The notes under the pieces are model-generated. The model ran no database searches, was not told where the DNA came from, and worked only from the letters and a program-made list of their open reading frames with translations. A stretch of DNA of 64,000 nucleotides. It comes from Sipunculus nudus (Eukaryota > Annelida > Sipuncula > Golfingiida > Sipunculidae). This document shows, piece after piece, positions 12,719 through 24,545 of the stretch. The translations under genes and the position numbers were made by a program. Positions within the stretch are counted from its first letter, which is position 1. Every line of letters begins with the position of its first letter. Where the stretch lies: contig CM049315.1 in assembly GCA_026874595.1 (NCBI GenBank), positions 61,687,389 through 61,751,388 of the forward strand, given 5' to 3'.

Positions 12719-13413
12719 TATTAATTTATCGGATTTTCTATCGGTTTTGTTTATTAGGGCCCCGCTTGACAAGCGGTGCTCTATAGTGATCACCGTGTCA
12801 GTCCGTCCTTCCGTTCTTCCGTCAGTGACACTTTCTTTCGCGCATGATAACTCAACGACAACCTAATGCAGCTTTCCCAAATTCACAGAGTTAATTAATA
12901 CCTAAGAGGGCTCCAGACCTATTGAATTACAGACCTGTCGGAATTCAAATATGGCCACCACAGCCCGATTGTTGTTTTTCTTTCGCATGTAATAACTTAA
13001 CAACAACCTACTGCAGCTTTCCCATATTCACAGGGACGATTGGTAACTATGAGGGCTCCAGACCTATTGATTTACAGACCTGTCAGAATTCCAATATGGC
13101 CGCCACAGCCCGATCGCTGTTTTTATTTCGCGCGCAATAACTCAACAGCAACCTACTGCAGTTTTCCCAGATTCACAAGGATGATTGGTACCTATGAGGG
13201 CTCCAGACCTATTAAATTACAGACCTGTTGGAATTCCAATATGTCCGCCACAGCCCGATCTATGAATTTCTTTCGCGCACAATAACTCAATAAAAACCTA
13301 CTGCAGCTTTCCCATATTCACAGGGATGATGGGTACCTATGAGAGCTCCAGACCTATTGAATAACAGACCTGTCGGCATTCAAATATGGCTGCCACAGCC
13401 TGATCCCTGATTT

Positions 13414-15315
13414 TTATGCCCCCGCCACAAAGTGGCCGGGGCATATAGTTTTACCCATGTCCTTCATTCCGTCATTCCGTCATTCCGTCATTCCGAAATC
13501 AAACAGTTGTACGGACTTTTTTTCGCAATGCCTGCAGATATTGGCCTAATTTTTGGTGTGTGGGCGATATAGACCAGTTACAGATCGAGTTCGCCTTTCG
13601 TCCTGGTTGACCTACTTTTGACCGTTTTACGGCTCCTAAACTTAGAAAATTTCATGAAAAATAGAAATATTCATGACAGATACACATGTACGGACTTTTT
13701 TTCGCAATGCCTGCAGATATTGGCCTGATTTTTGGTGTGTGAGCAGATATAGACCAGTTACAGATCGAGTTCGCGTTTCGTCCTGGTTTACCTACTTTTG
13801 ACGGTTTTACGGCTCCTGAACATAGAAAATTTCATGAAAAATATAAAATTTCATGACAAATTCACATGTACGGACTTTTTTTCGCAGTGCCTGCAGATAT
13901 TGGCCTGATTTTTGGTGTGTGGACAGATATAGACCAGTTACAGATTGAGTTTGCGTTTCGTCCCGGTTGACCTACTTTTGACTGTTTTATGGCTCCTAAA
14001 CTTAGAAAATTTAATGAAAAATAGAAATATTCATGACAGATACACATGTACGGACTTTTTTTCGCAATGCCTGCAGATATTGGCCTGATTTTTGGTGTGT
14101 GGGCAAATATAGACCAGTTACAGATCAAGTTCGCGTTTCGTCCCGGTTGACCTACTTTTGACCGTTGTACAAACATAGAAAATTTCATGAAAAATAGAAA
14201 TATTCATGAAAGATCCACATGTACAGACTTTTTTTCGCAATGCCTGCAGATATTGGCCTGATTTTTGGTTTTCGGGCAAAAATAGACCTGTTACAGATCG
14301 AGTTCGCGTTTCGTCTTGGTTGACCTACTTTTGACCGTTTTACGGCTCCTGAACATAGAAAATTTCATGAAAAATATGAAATATCATGACAAATACACAT
14401 GTACGGACTTTTTTTCGCAATGCCTGCAGATATTGGCCTGATTTTTGGTGTGTGGCCAGATATTGACCAGTTACAGATTGAGTTCGCATTTCGTCCTGGT
14501 TGACCTACTTTTGACTGTTTTACGGCTCCTGAACATAGAAAATTTCATGTAAAACATAAATTTTCTTGACAAATACACTTGTACAGACTTTTCTTCACAA
14601 TACCTGCAGATATTGGCCTGATTTTTGGTGTGGGGGCAGATAATGACCAGTTACAGATCAAGTTCACGTTTTGTTCCAGTTGACCTATTTTTGACGGTTT
14701 GATTGTGCTCTAACAAAGAAAATTTCATAAAAAGGTGCATATGTATGGACTTTTTTTCGCAGTGCCTGCAGATACGGGCCTGATTTTTGGTGTGTAGGCA
14801 GATAATGACCAGTTACAGATCGAGTTCTTGTTTTCTCTCAGTTGACCTACTTTTGACCATTTGACTGCTCCTGAACATAGAAAGTTTCATGAAAAATATA
14901 AATTTTCATAACAAATGCATATGTACTTACTTTTTTTCCTCAATGCCTGCAGATACCACCCTGATTTTTTATGTGTGGGCAGATAATGACAGTTACAGAT
15001 CGAGTTCGCGTTTCATCCCGGTTGACCTACTTTTGATTGTTTTACGGCTCCTTAACATAGAAAATTTCATGAAAGACAGAAATTTTTATGGAAAATGCAC
15101 ATGTATGGACTTTTTTTCACAATGCCTGCAAATACTGGCATGATTTTTGGTGTGTTGCTTGATAATGACCCGTTACAGATCGAGTTTGCATTTTGCCCTT
15201 GTTGACCTACTTTTGACCATACGACACCTCCTGAACTTAAAAAAATTTTCAAAATTTTACAAATGTTTCTAATTTGCCCAAGGCGGGGGCATTCGTGTCG
15301 TTCCTACACATCTAG
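13414..15315 (+). mobile_element. HINE family H3: ten tandem 180-bp units
   Basis: The 5-prime hairpin ATGCCCCCGCCAC-AAA-GTGGCCGGGGCAT (about 13415-13443) is followed by a TCATTCCG microsatellite. Ten tandem units follow, each with a GTACGGACTTTTTTTCGC start, at 13511, 13690, 13870, 14050, 14223, 14403, 14583, 14745, 14925 and 15105. Divergence grows toward the right. The end has a sub-terminal inverted copy of the start, GGCGGGGGCAT, and CTAG at 15312-15315. Inserted between T and T of the H2 array: the flanks rejoin as an ordinary H2 unit. The ORFs in this block are only reading frames through the repeat. Confidence 0.8.
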
Positions 15316-17204
15316 TCTTTCACACGCAATAACTCAATAACAACCTACTGCAGCTTTCCCAAATTCACAGGAATGATTGGTATCTATGAGGGCTACAGAC
15401 CTGTTGAATTACTGACCTGTTGGAATTCCAATATGGCTGCCACAGCCTGATCGCTGATTTTATTTCAAGCGCACTAACTCAACAACAACCTACTGCAGCT
15501 TTTTAGCGAACCTGTGAGCTTATGCGATGGTGTGGCATCGTCCGGTGTCCGTTGTCCGTCGTCTGTACGTTAACCGATACTATCTTGAAAACGGCAAGAA
15601 TTAGCATCACAAAATTTTATGCATAGAATGAGTCATCTAAAAAACTCTATCGGATTTTGCTTATTTTTTGGCTAATTGCATTTTCTTAGATTTTATAGGG
15701 AAAAAGCTAAAAAAGCTTAAAAAATCTTCTTCTCTGAATCTGTTCATCCAAATTGTCCAATATTTTACAGAAATGATTCCTGGAACAATCTTTCTCAAGT
15801 TTGTTCGAATGGTTTAAGTTTGGTGATTTTTGGCCGAGTTACAGGAAGTTGAACTTAGTCATCTGTCCAAAAAAGCATACTAAAATTACAATCTCAGAAA
15901 TGGCTGGAGCTATCATCACCAAATTTTATGCCAATGTTGGTAACATGAGTCATTTCTAAGATTGAGGTATTGGTGGCGCCACCTGCATCAGCCTTTTTTT
16001 TCAGGGGTCATCAGTGCCCGTATCATACTGACAGCTACAAATAACTTCTTCTCTGAAACGAAATGGCCAAATTGTTTAATATCGAACAGAAATGATCCTA
16101 GGGTAGTGCTTTCTGAAGTTTGTTCAAATGGTCTCAGTTCAGTGACTTTTGGCTAAGTTATGGGAAGCTGAATTTAGTCAGATGCCATAACAGCCCATTT
16201 TAGCTAAGTGACTATAAAAAAGTCTTCTTCTCAAAAACCACTGGGCCAAATTCTTAAATCTCACACATTAATTATCCTTAGATGTTGATAATTCAAGTTT
16301 GTTCAAATGGTCTCAGTTCAGTGACTTTTGGCTGAGTTATGGGAAGCTGAATTAAGTCATTTGCCATAACAGCCCAAGTAAGCCAAGTGGCTACAAAAAT
16401 CTTCTTCTCAAAAACCACTATGCCAAATTCTTAAATCTCACACTTTTATTATCCTTAGAAGTTGATAATTCAAGTTTGTTCAAATAGTTTTGGTTCAGTG
16501 ATTTTTGGCTGAGTTATGGGAAGCTGAACTTTGCCATTTTGTTGTATTTTCCCATATAAGTTATAAACCTACAAAACGTTTTTCAACTGATGATACTGAG
16601 GCCAGTTTGTTTAATATTTTGCAAGAATAATTCCCTGAATCATTCTAATAATAGTTGTCTTTTATGGTTCCAAAAAATGAATTTTGGCTGAATTACAAAG
16701 ATTGAATTGAGTCATTTTACCATAAATGTTAGCTGTGTGAAGCAGATACATCTAGCCTAGCACCAGTTTATCAGCATCCATTACATCATGCCTCTAGACA
16801 TTTAGATTTCAGAATATCTATGGAAAATATTGACAAGAATGTTTTTTAAAAGCTTTTAAAAAATGTAGATTTATGATACTACATATCATCTGTACACTAA
16901 CTCATAATTTCTCAGGAATAGCAGGAGCTACCATCCCCAAATTTTGTGCAATTATCAGTCACATATAAAATGTTGATGGATTCAGCTTATTTTGCTATCT
17001 GCATTTACTTGGATTTTACAGGGAAAAAGCTGAACAAAAACTTTAAAAGTCTTCTTCTTGTAAACAGTCCAGCCAAATTGTTCAATATTTTACAGAAATG
17101 ATCCCAGAGGTGAGCCTTCTCAAGTTTGTTCAAATGGTTTGTGTTGGATAAATGTTAGCAGAGTTACATAACAGGCCAAGATTGTGTTTGTTTCTTGAAT
17201 AGGT

Positions 17205-17680
17205 TGAGAAACTGCCAACTGTATCAGATTTGGCAACAGATCAAGAGTTCATTCAGTGCAGCCAAATATAGGTCAACAGTTCAATCAGTGCAGCCAAGCA
17301 CAAGGCATGTGATCACCTAATGGGAAGCATGTGATCATCTCATGGGTAGCATGTGATCACCTCATGGGTAGCATGTGATCACCTCATGAGTACCATGTGA
17401 TCACCTCATGGGTGTCATGCCCCTCAGGGCTGCATATGGAGCCAATCTGTGAGCTTATGCAATTGTGTGGCTACTATTTTAGATTTGGCAATAGGCAAAA
17501 TGTCAGCCTGGATTTATTTATAGCTTTGGCAGACTGCCAACTGTGTCAGATTATGCAACAGGTCAAGAGTTCACTCAGTGCAGCCAGGTTCAGGTCAAAA
17601 GTTCACTCAGTCTAGCCAGGTGCAGGTCAAGAGTTCACTCAGTGCAGTAGCCTGAACCAGTAATTTGTCACAGTACACTC
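17205..17680 (+). repeat. Repeats with AAGAGTTCACTCAGTGCAGC motif
   Basis: Interspersed short direct repeats of about 30-35 bases share GTCAAGAGTTCACTCAGTGC and CAGCCAGGT. They also occur at 37060-37590 in the third H4 copy. They form the 3-prime variable part of H4. Confidence 0.6.
17300..17415 (+). repeat. 23-bp tandem repeat with TGATCA
   Basis: There are five copies of a 23-base unit reading GCATGTGATCACCTCATGGG with small variations. Each contains the palindrome TGATCA. A shorter version (two copies) is present at the equivalent place in the H4 copy at 37130-37180, so the number of copies varies between elements. Confidence 0.8.
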
Positions 17681-18418
17681 GGGGCAACAGCCTTTCTCAC
17701 CTAAGCCTGGTCAGCCCCGTGCATCAGACTCAAGGTAAGTTTGATGTATTGGCTTGATATTCTGACCTGTCTATGTGTCTTTAATGGATTTCTCGTTCAC
17801 AAGACAGGTGTCACCATCTACAATGACTTTTGCAAAGTGTATGTGCCTGCTTAATTCTACGGAGGAATTTGATATATCAGCCTGAAATTATTATACATGT
17901 CAAATAGCTTTGTCGTATACAAGACTGGTGGTGCCATCTACAATAATTTTTGTGTTGTGTGCACCCATGCTAGAATTTCAACAGTGATGTTGTGTATTGT
18001 TTCTTGTTCAAAATGTTTAGTACTTGCATTGTTCATATATATGAAAAGTAGTGGTTCAGCATTGAAGGGTTATACCTGGTGTATATCCATATGCACAGGT
18101 TCTCATTAGGCCTGTAGGCCTTGTCCTATTTCACAGGGATCATTGGTGACTATGGGTGTTCCAGACCAATTGAATTACAGACTTTCTTAAAATCAAATAT
18201 GGCCAACAGACGACATTCGGTGATTTTCTGTTGCACACATTATTTCAGACATGTCTTCTTTAATATCATTTGATCCAGTAGGATTTTTTCTCTCATTCAT
18301 ATGGATAAAAACCTGTTTTTGTTTGTCATTTTTTTCAAATTTAACTTAATTTTTCACCCACATGTAACTAGTCCAGCACTACCAGCCCTCTGAGGACCAT
18401 TGTCCGACCACATCTAGT

Positions 18419-20883
18419 TTTTAGCTCAGCTGACTTTCAGTCATGCTGGGCTATAGCGATGGGTCTTTGTCCGTCGTCCTTCCGTCTGTCCGTCCGGCCG
18501 TCTGTCCGGCCGTCCGTCCGGCCGTCCGTCCGTTAGCAGGGCACAAATCTTAACCGTAGGGGCTAGGGCCATGAACCCTATGCAGTCTTAGAGGTTATAA
18601 AAAGATCTCCTTGCAAACCTGAAATTAGGTCACTGCGACCTATATTCTCGAAGTTATGGGGTGTGTTTGCACCCCCCAGAAATAACTATTTGAGACAAAA
18701 TTTTCTTCCCAAACCTTCCATCTTTCACATACAGCTCACCTACCAACAGGGGAAGAACCATAATTTTTTTTAGGTCAAAAGGTCAAAGGTCAAGCTCACA
18801 GGAGCCTCTTCTTTAAAAAGCCTGTGGATGCATTTTAAGCCAACCCTTTCATCCCAATTCTTTGATCTTTCACATATAGCTCACCTACTAAGTTGGAGAA
18901 GAATCCTATAGATTTTGAGGTCACAAGGTCAAAGGTCAGGGTCACAGGATCCACTTCTTTGAAAAGGTTGTGGACACATTTCAAGCTAAACTTTTCATTC
19001 CAAACCTTCCAGCACTGATATTGCTTCTCTGCCAGCAGGGGAAAAGACCTGTTGATTTTGAGGTCAAAGGTCAAGTTCACAGCACCCACTTCTTCAGTGG
19101 AGTCATTTTCAGGCAAACTTATCAATCTGTACCTTCCATCTGTCATATATGGCTTACCTACCAATAAGGGAAGAAGCCTATTGATGTTGAGGTCAAAAAG
19201 TCAAAGGTCAAGGTCACCATATTTAATTGTTCTAAATGCTTGTGAGCATATTTCAAGTGTAACTGTTCAACCCAAACCTTCAGTCTTTCACATATGCCAC
19301 ATCTATGCATCACTCAGTTTGACTCAAACTTCATATTTATGGGTCTTTTTGCTTGAATAAATAACTTATTGATTTTGAGGTCAGCTGGTCAGCAGGTTAA
19401 AGGTTGCAGGTCAAAGTTATTCACCCATTGGTTGCCAAGTAATTACCCCAGATTTAGTGGTTAAGTGGTTAGTAGTTACCCATCATTTAGAAAGAATCCA
19501 GTTGATATGTGGGCAAAAGGCCAAGGTCATAGGTCAGGGATGTTCACAATTACTTATTTTATAGACCATCTTTATTTTTCTTGTATATATAACCATCCCA
19601 CTCCAGCTGGTACATTTCCCTGTGTGACTGTAATTGTGAGTGACACTGGTGACATATGACTCCCTTTTGTATCAGCCTATTAAGTGATAAGGCTCAGTGA
19701 TAAGTAGCTCGTTACTTCATAACAAAAACACTGTTGTCTGAATGCTTCAGCCAGGCATGAAGACTATGAGAGTATAGTATTAAGGTTTAGCTACTGATTT
19801 ATAAGATGATGGGAACATTTTTCAGTTTATTTTATGTAATCCTAGCAATAAACTTAGTTTCCTAGATATCTGAATATTTTAATATATATCACCACATATA
19901 AAAGCAAGTGTTTGTTCTCATAATATGTGGATGTGTACCTTGATTTAGGATGGCTTTTTGTTTTATTTCAAGACTCTTAGTCATGCTTTCTGCATTTCTT
20001 TTCTTTCTGGTTTGGCAGTTTACCTACCCTGCTGACCCCATTGAAAAGCAGAGTGATAATAAAAAATATTGGACTTACACTTTTTACAATTGCATATCTA
20101 TAAATCTGATATGAGGGCCTGGACATGCCTTTTGAATTATTTTGGGCATTCATTACTGTATAATTTGCCCCAAGTTTGGTCTCTTATTAGAGAATGTGGG
20201 ATATCAAATGTCATACTTGTCAGAAATCCATTATGTCTGCCAGTTAGCCACCTTAGAAATTCTGTCTTCAGTGCAGTTTCAGTAATTTTTCTTTAATGTT
20301 TGGTCCGATTTAGAGAATGTTTGTTGTCTGATTTGAAGTGATTTCAGACTTGTCAGAAGTCCAATATGGCCACCAGGCAACCATCTTTTAATTCCTTTTG
20401 ATCATATTATCTCAAGAACAGTTAAAGTGAATGGAGTTGGATGTATATTTATGTAATCTTGTAAAGGATTGGGTCAAATATTTCTGAATAAATATTACCA
20501 TCATTTATAAAAGTGCAGTTGGCTTGTATTGAATAAAAATTCATACAGAAGCACCTGTTTCTCAATAATTCTTGCATGTATTTCCTTGATTTTGCTATAT
20601 ATTTTGATCTTATATTTGCCCTTTGTGGTGTTCCTTTTGAGACTGACAGGTTTCAAGCAAGCTGTTGGAATAGTTCCTGATAGCTTAACAATCATGCATT
20701 TTCCTCAGACCATCAATTCACTGTGTTTTAACCAGACATAGGTGATATATATTTCTGTTGTCATAGAAAATTATCAACAAATTGGCAAATTGGTTCTTCA
20801 AAATTTGACTGGAAGTTGTGAATCTCAGTCCATGATGTCACAGGTCATGCTTGTCAGCTGAGCGTCATGACCCATGGGTCACT
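18419..20883 (+). mobile_element. HINE H1a, full-length copy with AGGTCA array
   Basis: It starts TTTAGCTCAGCTGACTTTCAGTCATGCTGGGCTATAG at about 18420 and continues with a long (GTCCGTCCGGCC) microsatellite at 18478-18533. The tandem units of about 140 bases each carry AGGTCAAAGGTCA-type clusters (18773, 18918, 19061, 19190). The end is GTCAGCTGAGCGTCATGACC and the TGACCCATGGGTCA palindrome, then CTTG at about 20880-20883. It is collinear with the deleted copy at 6.2-7.8 kb. The 65-109 codon ORFs on either strand are not conserved as protein. No coding capacity is seen. Confidence 0.75.
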
Positions 20884-23167
20884 TGTTTTCTAACTGCATT
20901 TTCTTAAATTTTATAGGGAAAAAGCTAAAAAAAGCTTTAAAAATCTCCCTCTCCAAAACTGTCCAGCCAAATTGTCGAATATTTCACAGAAATGATCCCT
21001 GGAACAATCTTTCTCAAGTTTGTTTGAATGGTTCCAGTTCGGAGATTTTTGGCTGAGTTACAGGAGGTTGAAATTAGTCATCTGTCCAAAAAAGCACACT
21101 AAAATTAAAATCTCAGAAACAGCTAGAGCTATAATCACCAAATTTTATACCAATGTTTGTCACATATTGTATATCTGAAATTGAGGTATTGTGGCGCCAT
21201 CTACATTGATATGTTTTTTACAAGCGAAAATGTAATTTTAAACTCTATAGCTAATACACTTATTTATGATGAAACTGTTAAGCTGATTGGTTTAAACTTA
21301 ACAAAAATTATTCTATGGTAGGGTTCTGCCAGTTTTATAAGAATAGATTTGGTTAATACAGCTTTAAAAAAGCATTGTAGCCAATTGAAAAAGGCTTTCT
21401 GTGTTTGAAAACAGATTTGACAACTTGCTGAGTTTCAGCAGCCAAGTCAAGAGGTCACTCAGTACAAACAGGTGGGGTCCAGACATCACCATGGTAACTG
21501 ACCTGGGTCTGGCGGATGTCTAGACAAAGTGTCTAGACATCTAGACACAGCGTTTAGACATCTAGACACAATGTGTAGAAGCAGATTTCCTAGATTATTG
21601 GAACTGTTACTTTCAACTGTTTGAAATACTTGGTTTGCATTTTAAGTGAATCGGGTTTATCATCAGATCACATGTGAACTGCTGCGCCCTCATTTTTGGT
21701 TGACCTCTAATCTTTCCTCACTGCCCTACGTCCATTTGTGTGTCTGTTTCCACACATAAACCCACCTATCTTGGTAATCGTTTGACTGATCAGGCTAAAA
21801 TTTTTGCACAAATGTAGCCCTTTGATAGCTTTATAACATACACTAAAAATGGTGGCAAGACCTGCAACCATTTTTGCACAGCATCCATCTGTTCATCTGC
21901 CTTGGGATAAAATCACTCATATCTCAGCAGTGGTTTGACTTATCCACCTGAAATTTTGCAGGTTTATACATCCTGGACAGCTTTCTGAATTTTATGAAAG
22001 GTGGCGCCACCTACATTCAGGTTTACTCTGCAGACATCCAAATTCATATCTCTGGAAACCGTTTGACCGACTTGGCCAACATTTTGCATGTATAGATCTC
22101 ACATAGCTTTTCATCATAAGCAAAACTGTTATCGCCACCTGCAACCATTTATGCAAAGAGTCCATCTGTTCATCTGCCTTGGGATAAAATCACTCAATCT
22201 CAGCAGTGGTTTGACTTTTCCACCTGAAATTTTGCAGGTTTATCCATCCTGGACAATTTTCTCCATTTTATGACAGGTGGCACATCCTACATTCATGTTT
22301 ACTCTGCAGACATCCAAGTTCATATCTCGGGAACCATTTGACTGATTGGGCCAACATTTTGCATGTGTGTAGATCTCACAAAGTTCTTCACCATAGGCAA
22401 AACTGGTGGCGCCACCTGCAACCATTTTTGCACAGTGTCCATCTGTTCATATGCCTTGGGATAAAATCACTCATATCTCAGCAGTGGTTTGTCTTTTCCA
22501 CCTGAAATTTTGCAGGTTTGTACATCCTGGACAGCTCTCTTGATTGTATGACAGGTGGCGCCACCTACATTCATGTTTATTCTGCAGACATCCAAGCTCA
22601 TATCTCGGGAACTGTTTGACAGATTAGGCCAAAATTTTGCATGTGTATAGATATCACATAGCTCTTCATCATAGGCAAAACTGGTGGTGCCACCTGCAAC
22701 AACTTATGTACAGTGTCCATCTGTTCATCTGTTTGGGATAAAATCACTCATATCTCAGAAGTGGTTTGACTTATCCACCTGAAATTTTGCAGGTTCATAC
22801 ATCCTTGACAATTTTCTCAATTTTATGACAGGTGGCACCACCTACATTCATGTTTACACTGCAGACATCCATGCTAATATGCAACACAGCTCACTCTATT
22901 CCCCTTGCCACTTAATCCATGCCTCACTGCACCCTTCCCTCTCTGATTTCTGCGGATACACATAATCGCTTGTCAACTACTCATATTCTAGTTTTAAAAT
23001 TTCCTAGTCTGAAACTTGTAGGTCCGAAATGTTCATTTTGCTGAAATCATAATGACTAAGGTAGATATGCAGGACTTAAGAGGATCAATATTAAATCTTA
23101 AAAAATAAACCTCCATTCATACTCCCAAACTTTGCACAGGTTCGCATTAGGCCTGTAGGCTTTGTTA
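20884..23167 (+). mobile_element. HINE family H4, 3-prime part, interrupted by H5
   Basis: From TAACTGCATTTTCTTAAATTTTATAGGG on, the sequence is collinear with H4 at 15680-15960. It ends with GCACAGGTTCGCATTAGGCC, the AGGCCTGTAGGCTTTG stem and then T at about 23167. The 5-prime part is not adjacent; a short H4-like piece at 12725-12756 may be its other half, which would make H2 and H1a both insertions into it. That reconstruction is inference. Confidence 0.55.
21690..22991 (+). mobile_element. HINE family H5: 275-bp tandem units
   Basis: The units restart at GTCCATCTGTTCATCTGCC near 21885, 22160, 22438 and 22721 (spacing about 272-283). Each unit contains two related half-units with a GGTGGCGCCACC or near variant (22000, 22405 and 22554 exact). 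The 3-prime end has the stem-loop built on TAATCGCTTGTCAACTA and CTAG at 22988-22991 followed by T. The 5-prime border is uncertain. Confidence 0.65.
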
Positions 23168-23499
23168 TTTAAAAAAAATTGATCAGAAAAAAAATTGAAG
23201 TAATCTCAGCTATGAAACCATTTTATGTGTAAAAAATAACCCAAGGATAAAAACACCCTATAAATTACACAGGGAGAAAACTCGTGATTGGCAAGTTTAA
23301 TTTTATTAACTGAAATAAAGGAACTAGTTATATAAATTTTGATTATTTATATAGTCTTGTGACAGCTGATACAGCCACGCATCCTTATGTCATAAGTGAA
23401 ACATATTGACATCTTTAATCTTGTACTTGTTTGAGTAAAATTTTAAAATTTAACATATTTTAATTTTTTTTTAATTTTGAAATAAATATAAATTAACAA

Positions 23500-24000
23500 G
23501 CTGAAACACTTGGAATAGACCTGGAAATTTATATTTATATTATCAACTGCATCTTTGTCTATCATTAATTTCCTTCATATAATCCCTAATAGTACAGAAA
23601 AATATAATTTATTTATTTTTTTCATTATTAAAATTGAAAAGAAAAATACCATAGTTGAGTCATTGGTGTCATCTGGAAAACATTTTCATCCATCCATACA
23701 AAATCCATAAAACACCAGTAATAACAAGGTAATTCCCTGTTACTCATTAACTATCAAATTCCTTTTCTATTGATTTTTCTTTAATTTGTTATTATAGACC
23801 TATTACAATTTATTCATTTATTGTTTATTGTTATGCTGTTGGTCTAAACAACTAAAAGATGAGTTGTGTTTGACACCTGAATCAACTTTGGCCAGCTGTA
23901 AACTGCCTGGCTGAACAGAATATGCCCCGCCTCAAGCGTGCATAATTGGCCTGAAAGGTCAACTGGAGGACATACAGGTGACTGAAGAGGGGCTGGGTAG
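23500..24000 (-). mobile_element. Inverted copy of the middle of H1c
   Basis: Read on the minus strand, this stretch matches about 4960-5420 (for example GAAGGAAATTAATGATAGAC and the TTGATTCAGGTGTC / CAACTCATCT region). It is more diverged than the two direct copies and probably represents an older, separate mobile unit embedded in H1c. The stretch from 23168 to 23500 holds only A+T-rich DNA. Confidence 0.55.
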
Positions 24001-24021
24001 AGCCTTGGTCTTTATGTTAAT

Positions 24022-24163
24022 AACATCTGTTACCACATCTTTCTGTAGGTTCTGTATGGGGGAGACATATGTTTTATGCTGCAAAAACAAAAGGACATCT
24101 GTTACCACATCTTTCTGTAGGTTCTGTATAGGAGAGACATGTTTTATGCTGCAAAAACAAAAG
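24022..24163. repeat. 73-bp tandem duplication
   Basis: Two copies of a 73-base unit beginning ACATCTGTTACCACATC lie at 24022 and 24095, nearly identical. An (AT)n tract follows at about 24270-24290. The remaining sequence to 24545 holds nothing I recognise. Confidence 0.75.
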
Positions 24164-24545
24164 CCATTGTGGTTTGAGTGGATTTTGAACATTAATAACT
24201 TGTTCTCTTTACATACCAGTTGATGCACAGATGTTGACATGTATGCAGAAATAGATTTAACAATATCAGTATATATATATATATATATATTTGTAGATGG
24301 GAGGAAAAGTTGCCCAGTACTGCATGGCAGCACCACACCAGAAACAATTTTGGAGGTAAGATTAAAGTTACATTTTTTCCCAATTTATTAAAAATATTCC
24401 AATAAATATGACTATAACTATAACAGTATTTATTTCATTTAGCACAATTTAGACATGCATGTTTCAAATGCACTTTACAACTAAAACATGTTATAAATTT
24501 TGGGTAATGGGCATCACAGTCTTGTTATCGAGTGGAATTATCGAG

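Larger units (their letters stand above)
15503..18123 (+). mobile_element. HINE family H4, complete copy
   Basis: It starts TTTAGCGAACCTGTGAGC, followed by GTCCGTTGTCCGTCGTC and GTTAAC. It has degenerate internal units (repeated CTTCTTCTCAAAAACCAC and GTTCAAATGGTCTCAG) and one GGTGGCGCCACC at 15972. Near the 3-prime end are short tandem repeats (23-bp TGATCA units). The terminus has sub-terminal repeat GCACAGGTT (18093-18101), stem AGGCC-TGT-AGGCCT and CTTG ending at 18123. The flanking H2 sequence resumes directly (GCAGCTTTT then TCCTATTTCACAGGG), so both borders are well placed. Confidence 0.7.
12757..18417 (+). mobile_element. HINE family H2 (145-bp units), carrying two nested HINEs
   Basis: The element starts with the hairpin CCGCTTGACAAGCGG at about 12763, then CTATAGTGATCACC and a GTCC/TTCC microsatellite. 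Its body is tandem units with TTTCTTTCG at 12832, 12977, 13122 and 13267, an exact spacing of 145. The body resumes at 15316-15502 and again at 18124. The 3-prime end has stem GGAC-CATT-GTCC (18394-18405) and CTAG at 18414-18417 followed by T. Helitron-superfamily termini are seen; non-autonomous status is inferred because no Rep or helicase is present. H3 and H4 interrupt it. Confidence 0.75.

Noticed and set aside
13862-15252. Plus and minus ORFs (61-108 codons) with repeated protein motifs
   Set aside because: The repetition follows the 180-bp DNA unit; frames are not preserved from unit to unit.
18835-19360. Opposed 65-109 codon ORFs around 19 kb
   Set aside because: They correspond to H1a tandem units; the same units at 6.2-6.8 kb are not open in the same frames.
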